53,866 bases of DNA, from positions 1-53,866 of the forward strand of contig CAVKHV010000002.1 of NCBI GenBank assembly GCA_963656085.1. The letters are read 5' to 3'. The translations under genes and the position numbers were made by a program. Source of the DNA: CAVALG01 sp963656085 (lineage in GTDB: Bacteria; Bacillota; Clostridia; Oscillospirales; Acutalibacteraceae). The stretch's first letter is position 1, and every line of letters begins with the position of its first letter. Shown here piece after piece: positions 16,533 through 23,544 of the stretch. The notes beneath the pieces are model-generated. The model was given only the letters and a program-made list of their open reading frames with translations. It was not told the DNA's origin and did no database searches.

Positions 16533-18368
16533 TTAACCCTGATCCTCGCTGTTGTAATAATTATAAATGTTTTCGGCAACCCTATCACTTATAAAGTTAA
16601 GATTTTTAAGATTATCAAGTTCCGCATTTTTCACAGCCTTAAGTGATTTAAAGTGTGAAAGCAGTTTTTGCGCGGTGACCTGCCCCACCCCGTCAATCTT
16701 CAAAAGTTCGGTAGTTATACCGCCCGAACGACGTTTGCGATGAAATCCGATAACAAATCGGTGAACTTCCTCCTGAATCGAATATATAAGCGAATAGACG
16801 CGCCTGTTGGATTTGACGGCAATTTCTCCGCCGTTTGCCGATATTGCGCGTGTTTTGTGTTTTGAGTCTTTCACCATCCCGAAAACGGGAACGGATATTC
16901 CCATTCGGTCAAGCACAGCCTGCACAGCCGAAAGTTGCCCTGCCCCGCCGTCAAGCAAAATAAGGTTGGGCAGTCTGCCGAAACCGCGGCTGTGGTCCTC
17001 GGCTTTTAAATATTCGTTCATCCTGCGCTCTATTACCTCTGCCATTGAGCGGTAATCGTCCTGACCCGAAAACCCCTTGATTTTAAACAGGCGGTAGCCG
17101 TTTTTGTACGGTTCGCCATCCTTAAACGTCACCATTGCGCCGACATTTTCGCTGCCCGCGGTGTTTGAAATGTCGTACGCCTCAATATACTGCGGCGACG
17201 AAGGCAAGCCGAGAAGTTGCGCCAGTTCAGAAAGTGCTTCCGCACTTCTTCCGTGCATTCCGTCGCGGCTTGCAAGCGTTTCATAGGCATTGCTGCGGCA
17301 CATTTCGGCAAGGCGCAATTGTTCGCCTTTAAGCGGAACGGCTATCGTAACCTTTTTACCGATCTTCTCCGAAAAAATCTGTTCGGTAAGTTCGCGGTCA
17401 CCGAAATCACGGTCAACCGTTATACGGGGCGGAATTTCGCGCGTATCGTAATACATTCGCAAAAACTCGCCGTAAGCAGAGTCGGCATCGGTGGCGGTTT
17501 CAACAATAAATTCGTCACGGTCACACAGCATTGAATTTTTAAAAACGAACACCTCAAAACAGGACGCTTTTTCGCCCTCTGCCAAGGCTATAACATCCTG
17601 CCGTTCATAAGTGCCGAATATTACTTTTTGTTTTTCCTTAATCTTTTCAATCGCACGGATGCGGTCACGCAGGCGCGCCGCTTTTTCAAACTGCAGCTGT
17701 TCAGCCGCAGCGTTCATTTTGATTTTTAATTCTTTTACCGATTCGGCAGCGCCGTTTTTAATGTATTTAACCGCCTGGCGGACACTTTCGCGGTATTCTT
17801 CGGCGGAAATTTTACCGCAACAGGGTGCAGAGCAAAGACCTATATGATAGTTTAGGCACGGTCTGCCTTTTTTAGAGCCGAAATCGGTTTTTGAGCATTG
17901 TGGCAGCTTAAAAGCTTTCAGCACCTCGTCAACAGTCCGCCTGACGACCGATGCCGAATTATACGGACCTATAAACTCCGCGTTACTGCCGTCGTTCTGC
18001 ATTACTGCCTGAATTTTGGGGTAGTCGCCGCGCGAAATTTTAATGTAGTGGTACCCCTTGTCGTCCTTTAAAAGGATGTTATACTTCGGCTTATGTTGTT
18101 TTATAAGCGAGTTTTCAAGTATGAGTGCTTCAAACTCACTGTCACACAGGACGTACTCAAAATAATCAACATTTTCAACCATCTGTTTAACCTTTTCGGT
18201 ATGTTGATTACCCGCGCCGAAATACTGGCTTACGCGGTTTTTAAGCACTATCGCCTTACCTATATATATTATCTCTCCGCTTTTTGAGTGCATTATATAA
18301 ACGCCGGGGTGTTTAGGCAGGGAGTTTGCCTTCTGCCTTAATTCAAGTATCTTTCTTTCGTCTCTCAC
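16533..18368 (-). CDS. uvrC: excinuclease ABC subunit C
   Basis: A 611-residue nucleotide-excision-repair nuclease of normal length. The N-terminal GIY-YIG domain reads GVYIMHSKSGEIIYIGKA (about 22-39). A UVR motif lies at about 205-235 (AAAEQLQFEKAARLRDRI), the RNase-H-like endonuclease domain follows (EAYDISNTAGSENVGAMV), and the C-terminus holds the helix-hairpin-helix pair (LLKIDGVGQVTAQKLLSHF). It makes both incisions around a lesion handed over by UvrAB. The start is GTG with AGGGGTGG upstream. It is monocistronic here; uvrB lies 3 kb away on the other strand and uvrA is not in the window. Confidence 0.97.
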   Translation of the reverse strand: MRDERKILELRQKANSLPKHPGVYIMHSKSGEIIYIGKAIVLKNRVSQYFGAGNQHTEKVKQMVENVDYFEYVLCDSEFEALILENSLIKQHKPKYNILLKDDKGYHYIKISRGDYPKIQAVMQNDGSNAEFIGPYNSASVVRRTVDEVLKAFKLPQCSKTDFGSKKGRPCLNYHIGLCSAPCCGKISAEEYRESVRQAVKYIKNGAAESVKELKIKMNAAAEQLQFEKAARLRDRIRAIEKIKEKQKVIFGTYERQDVIALAEGEKASCFEVFVFKNSMLCDRDEFIVETATDADSAYGEFLRMYYDTREIPPRITVDRDFGDRELTEQIFSEKIGKKVTIAVPLKGEQLRLAEMCRSNAYETLASRDGMHGRSAEALSELAQLLGLPSSPQYIEAYDISNTAGSENVGAMVTFKDGEPYKNGYRLFKIKGFSGQDDYRSMAEVIERRMNEYLKAEDHSRGFGRLPNLILLDGGAGQLSAVQAVLDRMGISVPVFGMVKDSKHKTRAISANGGEIAVKSNRRVYSLIYSIQEEVHRFVIGFHRKRRSGGITTELLKIDGVGQVTAQKLLSHFKSLKAVKNAELDNLKNLNFISDRVAENIYNYYNSEDQG

Positions 18369-18396
18369 GGTTTACCACCCCTTTCACGATGCTTTA

Positions 18397-18425
18397 AGTA
18401 TAACAAATATTTTTTCGGTTATCAA
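18397..18425 (-). promoter_or_regulatory. promoter of uvrC
   Basis: On the minus strand TTGATA (18425-18420), a 17-base spacer and TATACT (18402-18397). It lies 28 bases before the uvrC start codon. No LexA-type box was seen at it. Confidence 0.65.
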
Positions 18426-18478
18426 TACCGGGCGACGGTCAAAATAGTTAAAAAACTATTAATTTAATGCCTTGCCGC

Positions 18479-18507
18479 TTGATATACCGCCGGTGTTTTG
18501 GTATAAT
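18479..18507 (+). promoter_or_regulatory. promoter of citrate synthase
   Basis: TTGATA (18479-18484), a 17-base spacer and TATAAT (18502-18507), close to the vegetative consensus. Confidence 0.75.
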
Positions 18508-18511
18508 TAAC

Positions 18512-18526
18512 TTGTTAAATTAACAA
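18512..18526. promoter_or_regulatory. palindrome at the citrate synthase start site, possible operator
   Basis: TTGTTAA, one base, TTAACAA: a perfect 7-1-7 inverted repeat starting 5 bases after the -10, so it covers the expected transcription start. A repressor bound here would block initiation. The half-sites resemble those of the redox regulator Rex, but Rex sites normally have a longer centre, so the factor is unassigned. Confidence 0.5.
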
Positions 18527-18550
18527 ATTATAAACTGGGAAGTGATAAAT

Positions 18551-19885
18551 ATGATGTACGAAACATTTATGAATTATGCTAAGAAAACTGCTCCTTTGTG
18601 TATTGAAAATGACACTATAAATGACGAACTGTTTAATAAATATAACGTCAAACGCGGTCTGCGTGATAAAAACGGCCGCGGAGTGCTTACCGGACTTACA
18701 AACATCTCCGAAATCATTTCTTTTAAAGATGTGAACGGCGAAAAGATGCCGTGCGACGGCGAACTGTGGTACAGGGGGCATCGAATAGAAAACATTGTTG
18801 AAAACTTTACGGCAAACGGTTTCGGCTTTGAAAAAACCGCATTCCTGCTCTTGTTCGGCAGGGAACCGAGCGATGATGAACTTAAAGAATTTTTCGGTAT
18901 AATTTCATCTGCGCGCCAATTGCCCACCAACTTTACGCGCGACGTTATAATGAAAGCGCCCGGTAAAGACATTATGAACACTATGACAAGAAGTATCCTG
19001 ACGCTCGCTTCGTATGACAGCAACTGTGCATCTACCGAAATTGAAAACTGCGTGCGGCAGTGCATACAGCTTATTGCAACCTTTCCGATGTTGGCAGTCT
19101 ACGCGTACCACGCATACAACCATTATGAAAACGACGGAAGTATGTATATTCACCGCCCCCGACCCGAATTATCAACCGCCGAAAACATATTGCTTATGCT
19201 GCGCCCCGACCAAAAATATTCAAAAATTGAGGCTCGCGTATTGGATGTTGCGCTTATGCTGCATATGGAACACGGCGGCGGCAATAACTCAACCTTTACA
19301 ACAAGGGTCGTGACCTCCTCGGGTTCCGACACTTATTCGGCGATAGCGGCGGCGATGTCGTCACTGAAAGGCCCTAAACACGGCGGAGCAAACATCAAAG
19401 TAGTTGAAATGATGGACGATATAAAAGCGCACATCGGCAATTGTTCCGACACCGAAGCGGTTGAAAAATATTTGGGCAGGATACTTGACAAGGAAGTGTT
19501 TGACAATAAAGGTCTAATCTACGGTATGGGTCATGCGGTTTATTCTATATCCGATCCGAGGGAACGGATATTTAAAAAGTTTGTTGAGAAACTGTCGGTT
19601 GAGAAACACCGCGAAGACGATATGAAACTTTACAATGCCGTTGAACAAGCCGCGCCGAAAGTGATTGCGGAAAAGCGCAAAATTTTCAAGGGTGTAAGCC
19701 CGAACGTTGATTTTTACAGCGGCTTTGTATATGAAATGCTCGGCATACCGCGCGAATTGTTCACCCCTATGTTCGCCATTGCCCGTATAGTCGGCTGGAG
19801 TTCGCACCGTATAGAAGAAATAACCGGTGCCGGAAAAATAATACGCCCGGCGTATATGAGCGTTATGAAAAAATTGGACGATTAA
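18551..19885 (+). CDS. citrate synthase
   Basis: A 444-residue type-fold citrate synthase that condenses acetyl-CoA and oxaloacetate. The catalytic residues can be placed: His241 in MEHGGGNNST, His328 in YGMGHAVYS and Asp387 in SPNVDFYSG; a further LKGPKHGGAN (about 272-281) is the conserved substrate-binding stretch. A GTG at 18542 is in frame, but GGGAAGTGAT overlaps it and fits the ATG at 18551. It is alone in its transcript between a strong promoter and a bidirectional terminator. In an anaerobe with PFOR it would feed an oxidative half TCA branch to 2-oxoglutarate and glutamate. Methylcitrate synthase is possible but I see no propionate-degradation neighbours. Confidence 0.94.
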   Translation: MMYETFMNYAKKTAPLCIENDTINDELFNKYNVKRGLRDKNGRGVLTGLTNISEIISFKDVNGEKMPCDGELWYRGHRIENIVENFTANGFGFEKTAFLLLFGREPSDDELKEFFGIISSARQLPTNFTRDVIMKAPGKDIMNTMTRSILTLASYDSNCASTEIENCVRQCIQLIATFPMLAVYAYHAYNHYENDGSMYIHRPRPELSTAENILLMLRPDQKYSKIEARVLDVALMLHMEHGGGNNSTFTTRVVTSSGSDTYSAIAAAMSSLKGPKHGGANIKVVEMMDDIKAHIGNCSDTEAVEKYLGRILDKEVFDNKGLIYGMGHAVYSISDPRERIFKKFVEKLSVEKHREDDMKLYNAVEQAAPKVIAEKRKIFKGVSPNVDFYSGFVYEMLGIPRELFTPMFAIARIVGWSSHRIEEITGAGKIIRPAYMSVMKKLDD

Positions 19886-19893
19886 AACCATGC

Positions 19894-19943
19894 AAAAAAT
19901 CGGCAGGCACCCGTATAACACCGGTTGTCTGCCGATTTTTATT
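19894..19943. terminator. bidirectional terminator between citrate synthase and gerQ-like gene
   Basis: A hairpin with arms AAAAATCGGCAGGCA and TGTCTGCCGATTTTT gives a T-run on both strands, serving both convergent genes. Confidence 0.85.
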
Positions 19944-19956
19944 TATCTGCGCTGCG

Positions 19957-20565
19957 TTACATATACAGTTTGGGATAATCCGAATCAAGCACGACGGTAA
20001 CGAATTTGATAGCAAATATATCGCATATCATTACGGTTTCGGGCTCAAGAACATTAAGGACAATATAACTTGCGCCGACCTCAAGAAGTTGACCGATCCG
20101 TTCTTCCAGCGAATTACCTATAAAAAAATCCACTCTTACCCAGTTACCGATAAACTTTCTGAGGTATGCCGGCCAAAACATTGTGTTTGTGACCGATTCG
20201 GGAATATTCATATTAGGGTTATTTATATCATTATTGACGCTGTTGCCCGGATTTCCGTTGCTTACCGTCAAGATGTCGGCATCCGTTCTAACATTCTCCG
20301 ATTTGGTAGCGCTGTTTAATACAGTGTTGCGGAATTTATCGCTTAAATACGGCGTAGAAACAGGCAGATTGCTTGCGTTGGCGCTGATATTTACCATATC
20401 GGCAGATACGCCTGCCGCAGCAGGTGCGTTAGGTACAGTAGGCATACTTGTATTGTATACAGTTTGAACACCCTGCATATTGCGAGTATTTGTCGGCATT
20501 TGCTGCATACTATTGCTGTTGCCCGAGGCACAGTTAAGGTTTTCGGTATTAAAAGAACAATTCAT
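19957..20565 (-). CDS. GerQ-like spore coat protein (tentative)
   Basis: A 202-residue protein. The first 125 residues are low-complexity and rich in Asn, Ser, Thr, Pro and Met, like many coat proteins. The C-terminal 60 residues (about 134-195) form a small beta-rich domain starting LRKFIGNWVRVDFFIG and running through ASYIVLNVLEPETVMICDIF; its layout resembles the Sm-like domain of GerQ. GerQ is needed in Bacillus for CwlJ to be active in the coat, and here the gene lies 15 bases downstream of a cwlJ homologue, which is my main reason for the call. AAAGGAG sits 10 bases before the ATG. There is no signal peptide. Similarity to GerQ is by layout, not by a long identity run, so this remains a proposal. 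Confidence 0.55.
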   Translation of the reverse strand: MNCSFNTENLNCASGNSNSMQQMPTNTRNMQGVQTVYNTSMPTVPNAPAAAGVSADMVNISANASNLPVSTPYLSDKFRNTVLNSATKSENVRTDADILTVSNGNPGNSVNNDINNPNMNIPESVTNTMFWPAYLRKFIGNWVRVDFFIGNSLEERIGQLLEVGASYIVLNVLEPETVMICDIFAIKFVTVVLDSDYPKLYM

Positions 20566-20580
20566 AAATTACGCTCTCCT

Positions 20581-21024
20581 TTAAGTATTTGAATATTGGT
20601 CTGTAGGTCGATAAAAGCAGTGGTTATTTATACGGGTATGGTATTTACCCGATCCGTTTCTGGGGAAATACGGCAGGCAACTGGATGTAAACGGATTGAA
20701 ATACCAAAGGCATTCGCCCACTGCCCACATCACACCGCCCGATAACGCCCAATCGGCAATCTCGTAGTGTATGTCCTCAGGCACCATATTGTATATGTTC
20801 TGCGGGTTGTAGGAATTGGCTATCTCTGTCCTGGCACAATCAAACTGATAAGGTTGAAAAATTATATTCTGCAAATTCCCCGCACCTATACGGAGGTACT
20901 CCCCTTCCGACACGTGCACCCTATTCATCACAACAGTCGCAACAGCTCTCATACCGTCGGTGCCTTCACCGCCCGCCTCACACTGAATTATACGTGCAAG
21001 CAGTTCTCGGTCGTTAAACGGCAA
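20581..21024 (-). CDS. cwlJ: spore cortex-lytic cell wall hydrolase, CwlJ type
   Basis: A 147-residue member of the SleB/CwlJ hydrolase family (Hydrolase_2 fold). It begins NDRELLARIIQCEAGGEG with the presumed catalytic Glu16, followed by RAVATVVMNRV and the aromatic ECLWYFNP stretch. It consists of the catalytic domain alone, with no signal peptide and no peptidoglycan-binding domain, as in CwlJ and unlike secreted SleB. It degrades cortex muramic-lactam peptidoglycan during germination. The start is TTG with GGGAGTGAG upstream. It is first in a two-gene unit with the gerQ-like gene. This is the clearest sporulation marker in the window. Confidence 0.88.
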   Translation of the reverse strand: MPFNDRELLARIIQCEAGGEGTDGMRAVATVVMNRVHVSEGEYLRIGAGNLQNIIFQPYQFDCARTEIANSYNPQNIYNMVPEDIHYEIADWALSGGVMWAVGECLWYFNPFTSSCLPYFPRNGSGKYHTRINNHCFYRPTDQYSNT

Positions 21025-21184
21025 GTTCTCACTCCCTTTGCAATTGGATATTTCACTTATATTTTATGTAACGGTAATTATATCGGTTACAGAAAAAATT
21101 AATGATTTATCCGCTTTATTATAGCCAAAAGATGTGGTATACTTGTAATAAGCGAATGCATAATATCGGAAAGGTGCGCCGAAG

Positions 21185-23146
21185 ATGGATAAATTCAAGC
21201 TTTTTTCAAACTATAAGCCTACAGGCGACCAACCGCAGGCAATTCAAAAGCTGGCTGACGGTATAAACGCCGGTTTAAAAGAGCAGGTCCTTTTAGGCGT
21301 AACGGGGTCGGGTAAAACATTTACTATGGCAAATGTTATTGAAAAGGTTAATAAACCGACCCTTGTTTTGGCGCACAATAAAACCCTTGCCGCGCAACTG
21401 TGTTCGGAGTTCAGGGAATTTTTCCCCGAAAACGCGGTGGAGTATTTTGTTTCCTACTACGATTATTATCAACCGGAAGCATATATACCGGGAACCGACA
21501 CATATATTGAAAAAGATTCGGCAATAAATGACGAGATTGACAAACTTCGCCATTCCGCTACCTGTGCCCTTTCGGAACGCCGTGATGTTATAATTGTAGC
21601 CAGCGTTTCCTGCATATACAGTCTCGGAAGTCCTATAGATTACCGCAATATGGTTATCTCGCTGCGCCCGGGTATGCAAAAGGACCGTGACGAACTTATA
21701 AACAAACTTATACAGTTACAGTACGAACGCAACGACATAAACTTTACAAGAAACAAGTTCCGCGTTAAGGGAGATGTTGTTGAAATATTCCCCGCATATT
21801 CTTCGAGGAATGCAATCCGGGTTGAGTTTTTCGGAGATGAAATTGACCGTATATCGGAAATCAACACCGTCACGGGCGAAGTTAAAATGAGCCTGGGGCA
21901 CGCGGCGATATACCCTGCCTCGCACTATATAGTCCCCGAAGATAAAAAGGAGGACGCGCTTAAAGAAATACTTGCCGAAATGATAGAACGGGAAAAATAT
22001 TTTCTTGATAACAAAAAATTCATTGAGGCGCAGCGTATACGCCAAAGAACCGAATATGATGTTGAAATGCTGCGCGAAATAGGCACCTGCAAAGGGGTTG
22101 AAAACTACTCACGCGTGCTTTCGCGCCGCCCTGCCGGCAGCGTACCTTTTACCCTGCTTGACTATTTTCCCGACGATTACCTGCTGTTTGTTGATGAATC
22201 ACATGTTACTTTGCCGCAGGTAAGAGGTATGTTCGGAGGCGACAGGGCGCGCAAAGAAAACCTGGTGGAATACGGGTTTCGCCTGCCCTCGTCATTTGAT
22301 AACCGACCGCTTAATTTTAAAGAATTCTATTCGCATATAAACCAAGCGGTGTTTGTATCGGCGACGCCTGGTGAATTTGAAACCGGGAAAGCGGCGCAGG
22401 TTGTTGAGCAGGTCATACGCCCGACGGGACTAATTGACCCGAAAATAACCATAAAGCCGGTTGACGGGCAGATTGACGACCTTATAGGCGAAATAAATGC
22501 ACGCGCAGCAATGGATGAGCGAGTGCTTGTAACAACGCTCACAAAAAAGATGGCAGAAGACTTAACCGAATACCTTGAAAATGTAGGGGTTCGGGTAAGA
22601 TATATGCATTACGATATTGATACAATGGAAAGAATGGAAATTATACGCGACCTTCGAAACGGCGAGTTTGATGTGCTTATAGGAATAAACCTGCTGCGTG
22701 AAGGGCTTGATATACCCGAAGTTTCCCTTGTGGCAATACTTGACGCGGACAAGGAGGGTTTTCTGCGCTCGGAAACCTCACTTATACAAACGGTAGGGCG
22801 CGCCGCGCGAAATGCGGACGGTACGGTAATAATGTATGCAGACAGCGTTACAAAATCTATGGAAAACGCCATCCGCGAAACTGAGCGCCGTCGCACAATA
22901 CAGATAGAATACAATAAACAGCACGGCATAACACCGAAAACAGTTAAAAAAGATGTGCGTGATATAATTGAAATTGCACCTAAGAAGAGTAAAACCGGAA
23001 AGACAGGCAAATATATGTCCAAGGCTGAAAAAGAACTTGCCATAAAACAGTTGACGGCTGAAATGAAGCAGGCGGCAAAGATGCTTGAATTTGAACACGC
23101 CGCCTTCCTGCGAGACAAAATCGAAAAAATCAGGAGGCAAAAATAA
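21185..23146 (+). CDS. uvrB: excinuclease ABC subunit B
   Basis: A 653-residue UvrB of standard length. It has Walker A GVTGSGKT (38-45), the beta-hairpin region YDYYQPEAYIPGTDTYIEKD (about 92-111), helicase motifs FVDESHVTLPQ and VGRAARN, and a C-terminal UVR motif (EMKQAAKMLEFEHAAFLRDK) that contacts UvrC. It verifies the lesion after UvrA loads it. The start ATG has AAAGGTG upstream. A TATACT at 21138-21143 may be the -10, with a poor -35. Its stop codon overlaps the next start (TAATG). Confidence 0.97.
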   Translation: MDKFKLFSNYKPTGDQPQAIQKLADGINAGLKEQVLLGVTGSGKTFTMANVIEKVNKPTLVLAHNKTLAAQLCSEFREFFPENAVEYFVSYYDYYQPEAYIPGTDTYIEKDSAINDEIDKLRHSATCALSERRDVIIVASVSCIYSLGSPIDYRNMVISLRPGMQKDRDELINKLIQLQYERNDINFTRNKFRVKGDVVEIFPAYSSRNAIRVEFFGDEIDRISEINTVTGEVKMSLGHAAIYPASHYIVPEDKKEDALKEILAEMIEREKYFLDNKKFIEAQRIRQRTEYDVEMLREIGTCKGVENYSRVLSRRPAGSVPFTLLDYFPDDYLLFVDESHVTLPQVRGMFGGDRARKENLVEYGFRLPSSFDNRPLNFKEFYSHINQAVFVSATPGEFETGKAAQVVEQVIRPTGLIDPKITIKPVDGQIDDLIGEINARAAMDERVLVTTLTKKMAEDLTEYLENVGVRVRYMHYDIDTMERMEIIRDLRNGEFDVLIGINLLREGLDIPEVSLVAILDADKEGFLRSETSLIQTVGRAARNADGTVIMYADSVTKSMENAIRETERRRTIQIEYNKQHGITPKTVKKDVRDIIEIAPKKSKTGKTGKYMSKAEKELAIKQLTAEMKQAAKMLEFEHAAFLRDKIEKIRRQK

Positions 23147-23451
23147 TGAAAACAGCTGAAATTTTATCAATCATTTCGATAACAGCGGCTGCCGCCGGAA
23201 TTTTGCTGATAATTTATTTAACTGCCGCAAAGAGATACTACCGAGGGCAGTTGCGAAAAATGCGGCACGAAGAAAATGTAGCACAACAAGTCAAAGAAAA
23301 TCACATTCTTCCGCCGCACGAAGCATTTGACTGGAAATATGATGATTTTGAAAGCAGATTTGTTACCCGATTTATTTTACCGACTGCCATTACCATTGCT
23401 CTCTGCATTGTATCCTTAATAACGGCAATTTTAGGTAGGGTATTAAAATAA
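23146..23451 (+). CDS. small membrane protein of unknown function
   Basis: A 101-residue protein with two hydrophobic segments, about residues 5-27 and 76-98, joined by a charged stretch of about 48 residues (KRYYRGQLRKMRHEEN through DWKYDDFESRF). By the positive-inside rule the linker faces the cytoplasm, though the hairpin could also sit the other way. The ATG shares a base with the uvrB stop, and AGGAGG lies 8 bases before it inside uvrB, so it is surely translated. I do not recognise the family. Coupling to uvrB is positional only and does not show a repair role. Confidence 0.7.
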   Translation: MKTAEILSIISITAAAAGILLIIYLTAAKRYYRGQLRKMRHEENVAQQVKENHILPPHEAFDWKYDDFESRFVTRFILPTAITIALCIVSLITAILGRVLK

Positions 23452-23493
23452 TCTAAGGTAACAAGGACGCAGAGTGATGCTTTATAGACATAA

Positions 23494-23530
23494 AAACACT
23501 GCCGAAAACGAAATGTTTTCGGCAGTGTTT
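23494..23530. terminator. terminator between small membrane protein and duplicated secreted protein
   Basis: A 15-bp perfect stem (AACACTGCCGAAAAC with GTTTTCGGCAGTGTT). The T-run is better on the minus strand (GTTTTTATG), so it mainly ends the leftward gene. Confidence 0.75.
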
Positions 23531-23544
23531 ATGTGCCTTAAATT

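Noticed and set aside
18512..18526. Rex operator in front of citrate synthase
   Set aside because: Half-sites look right, but the one-base centre is too short for the known Rex site, so I list only an unassigned palindrome.
20767..21102. Rightward small gene opposite cwlJ
   Set aside because: It is a shadow frame of cwlJ and its promoter region, with no ribosome-binding site or recognisable features.
18369..21184. LexA/SOS boxes at uvrC and uvrB
   Set aside because: No GAAC-N4-GTTC type site was found near either promoter.
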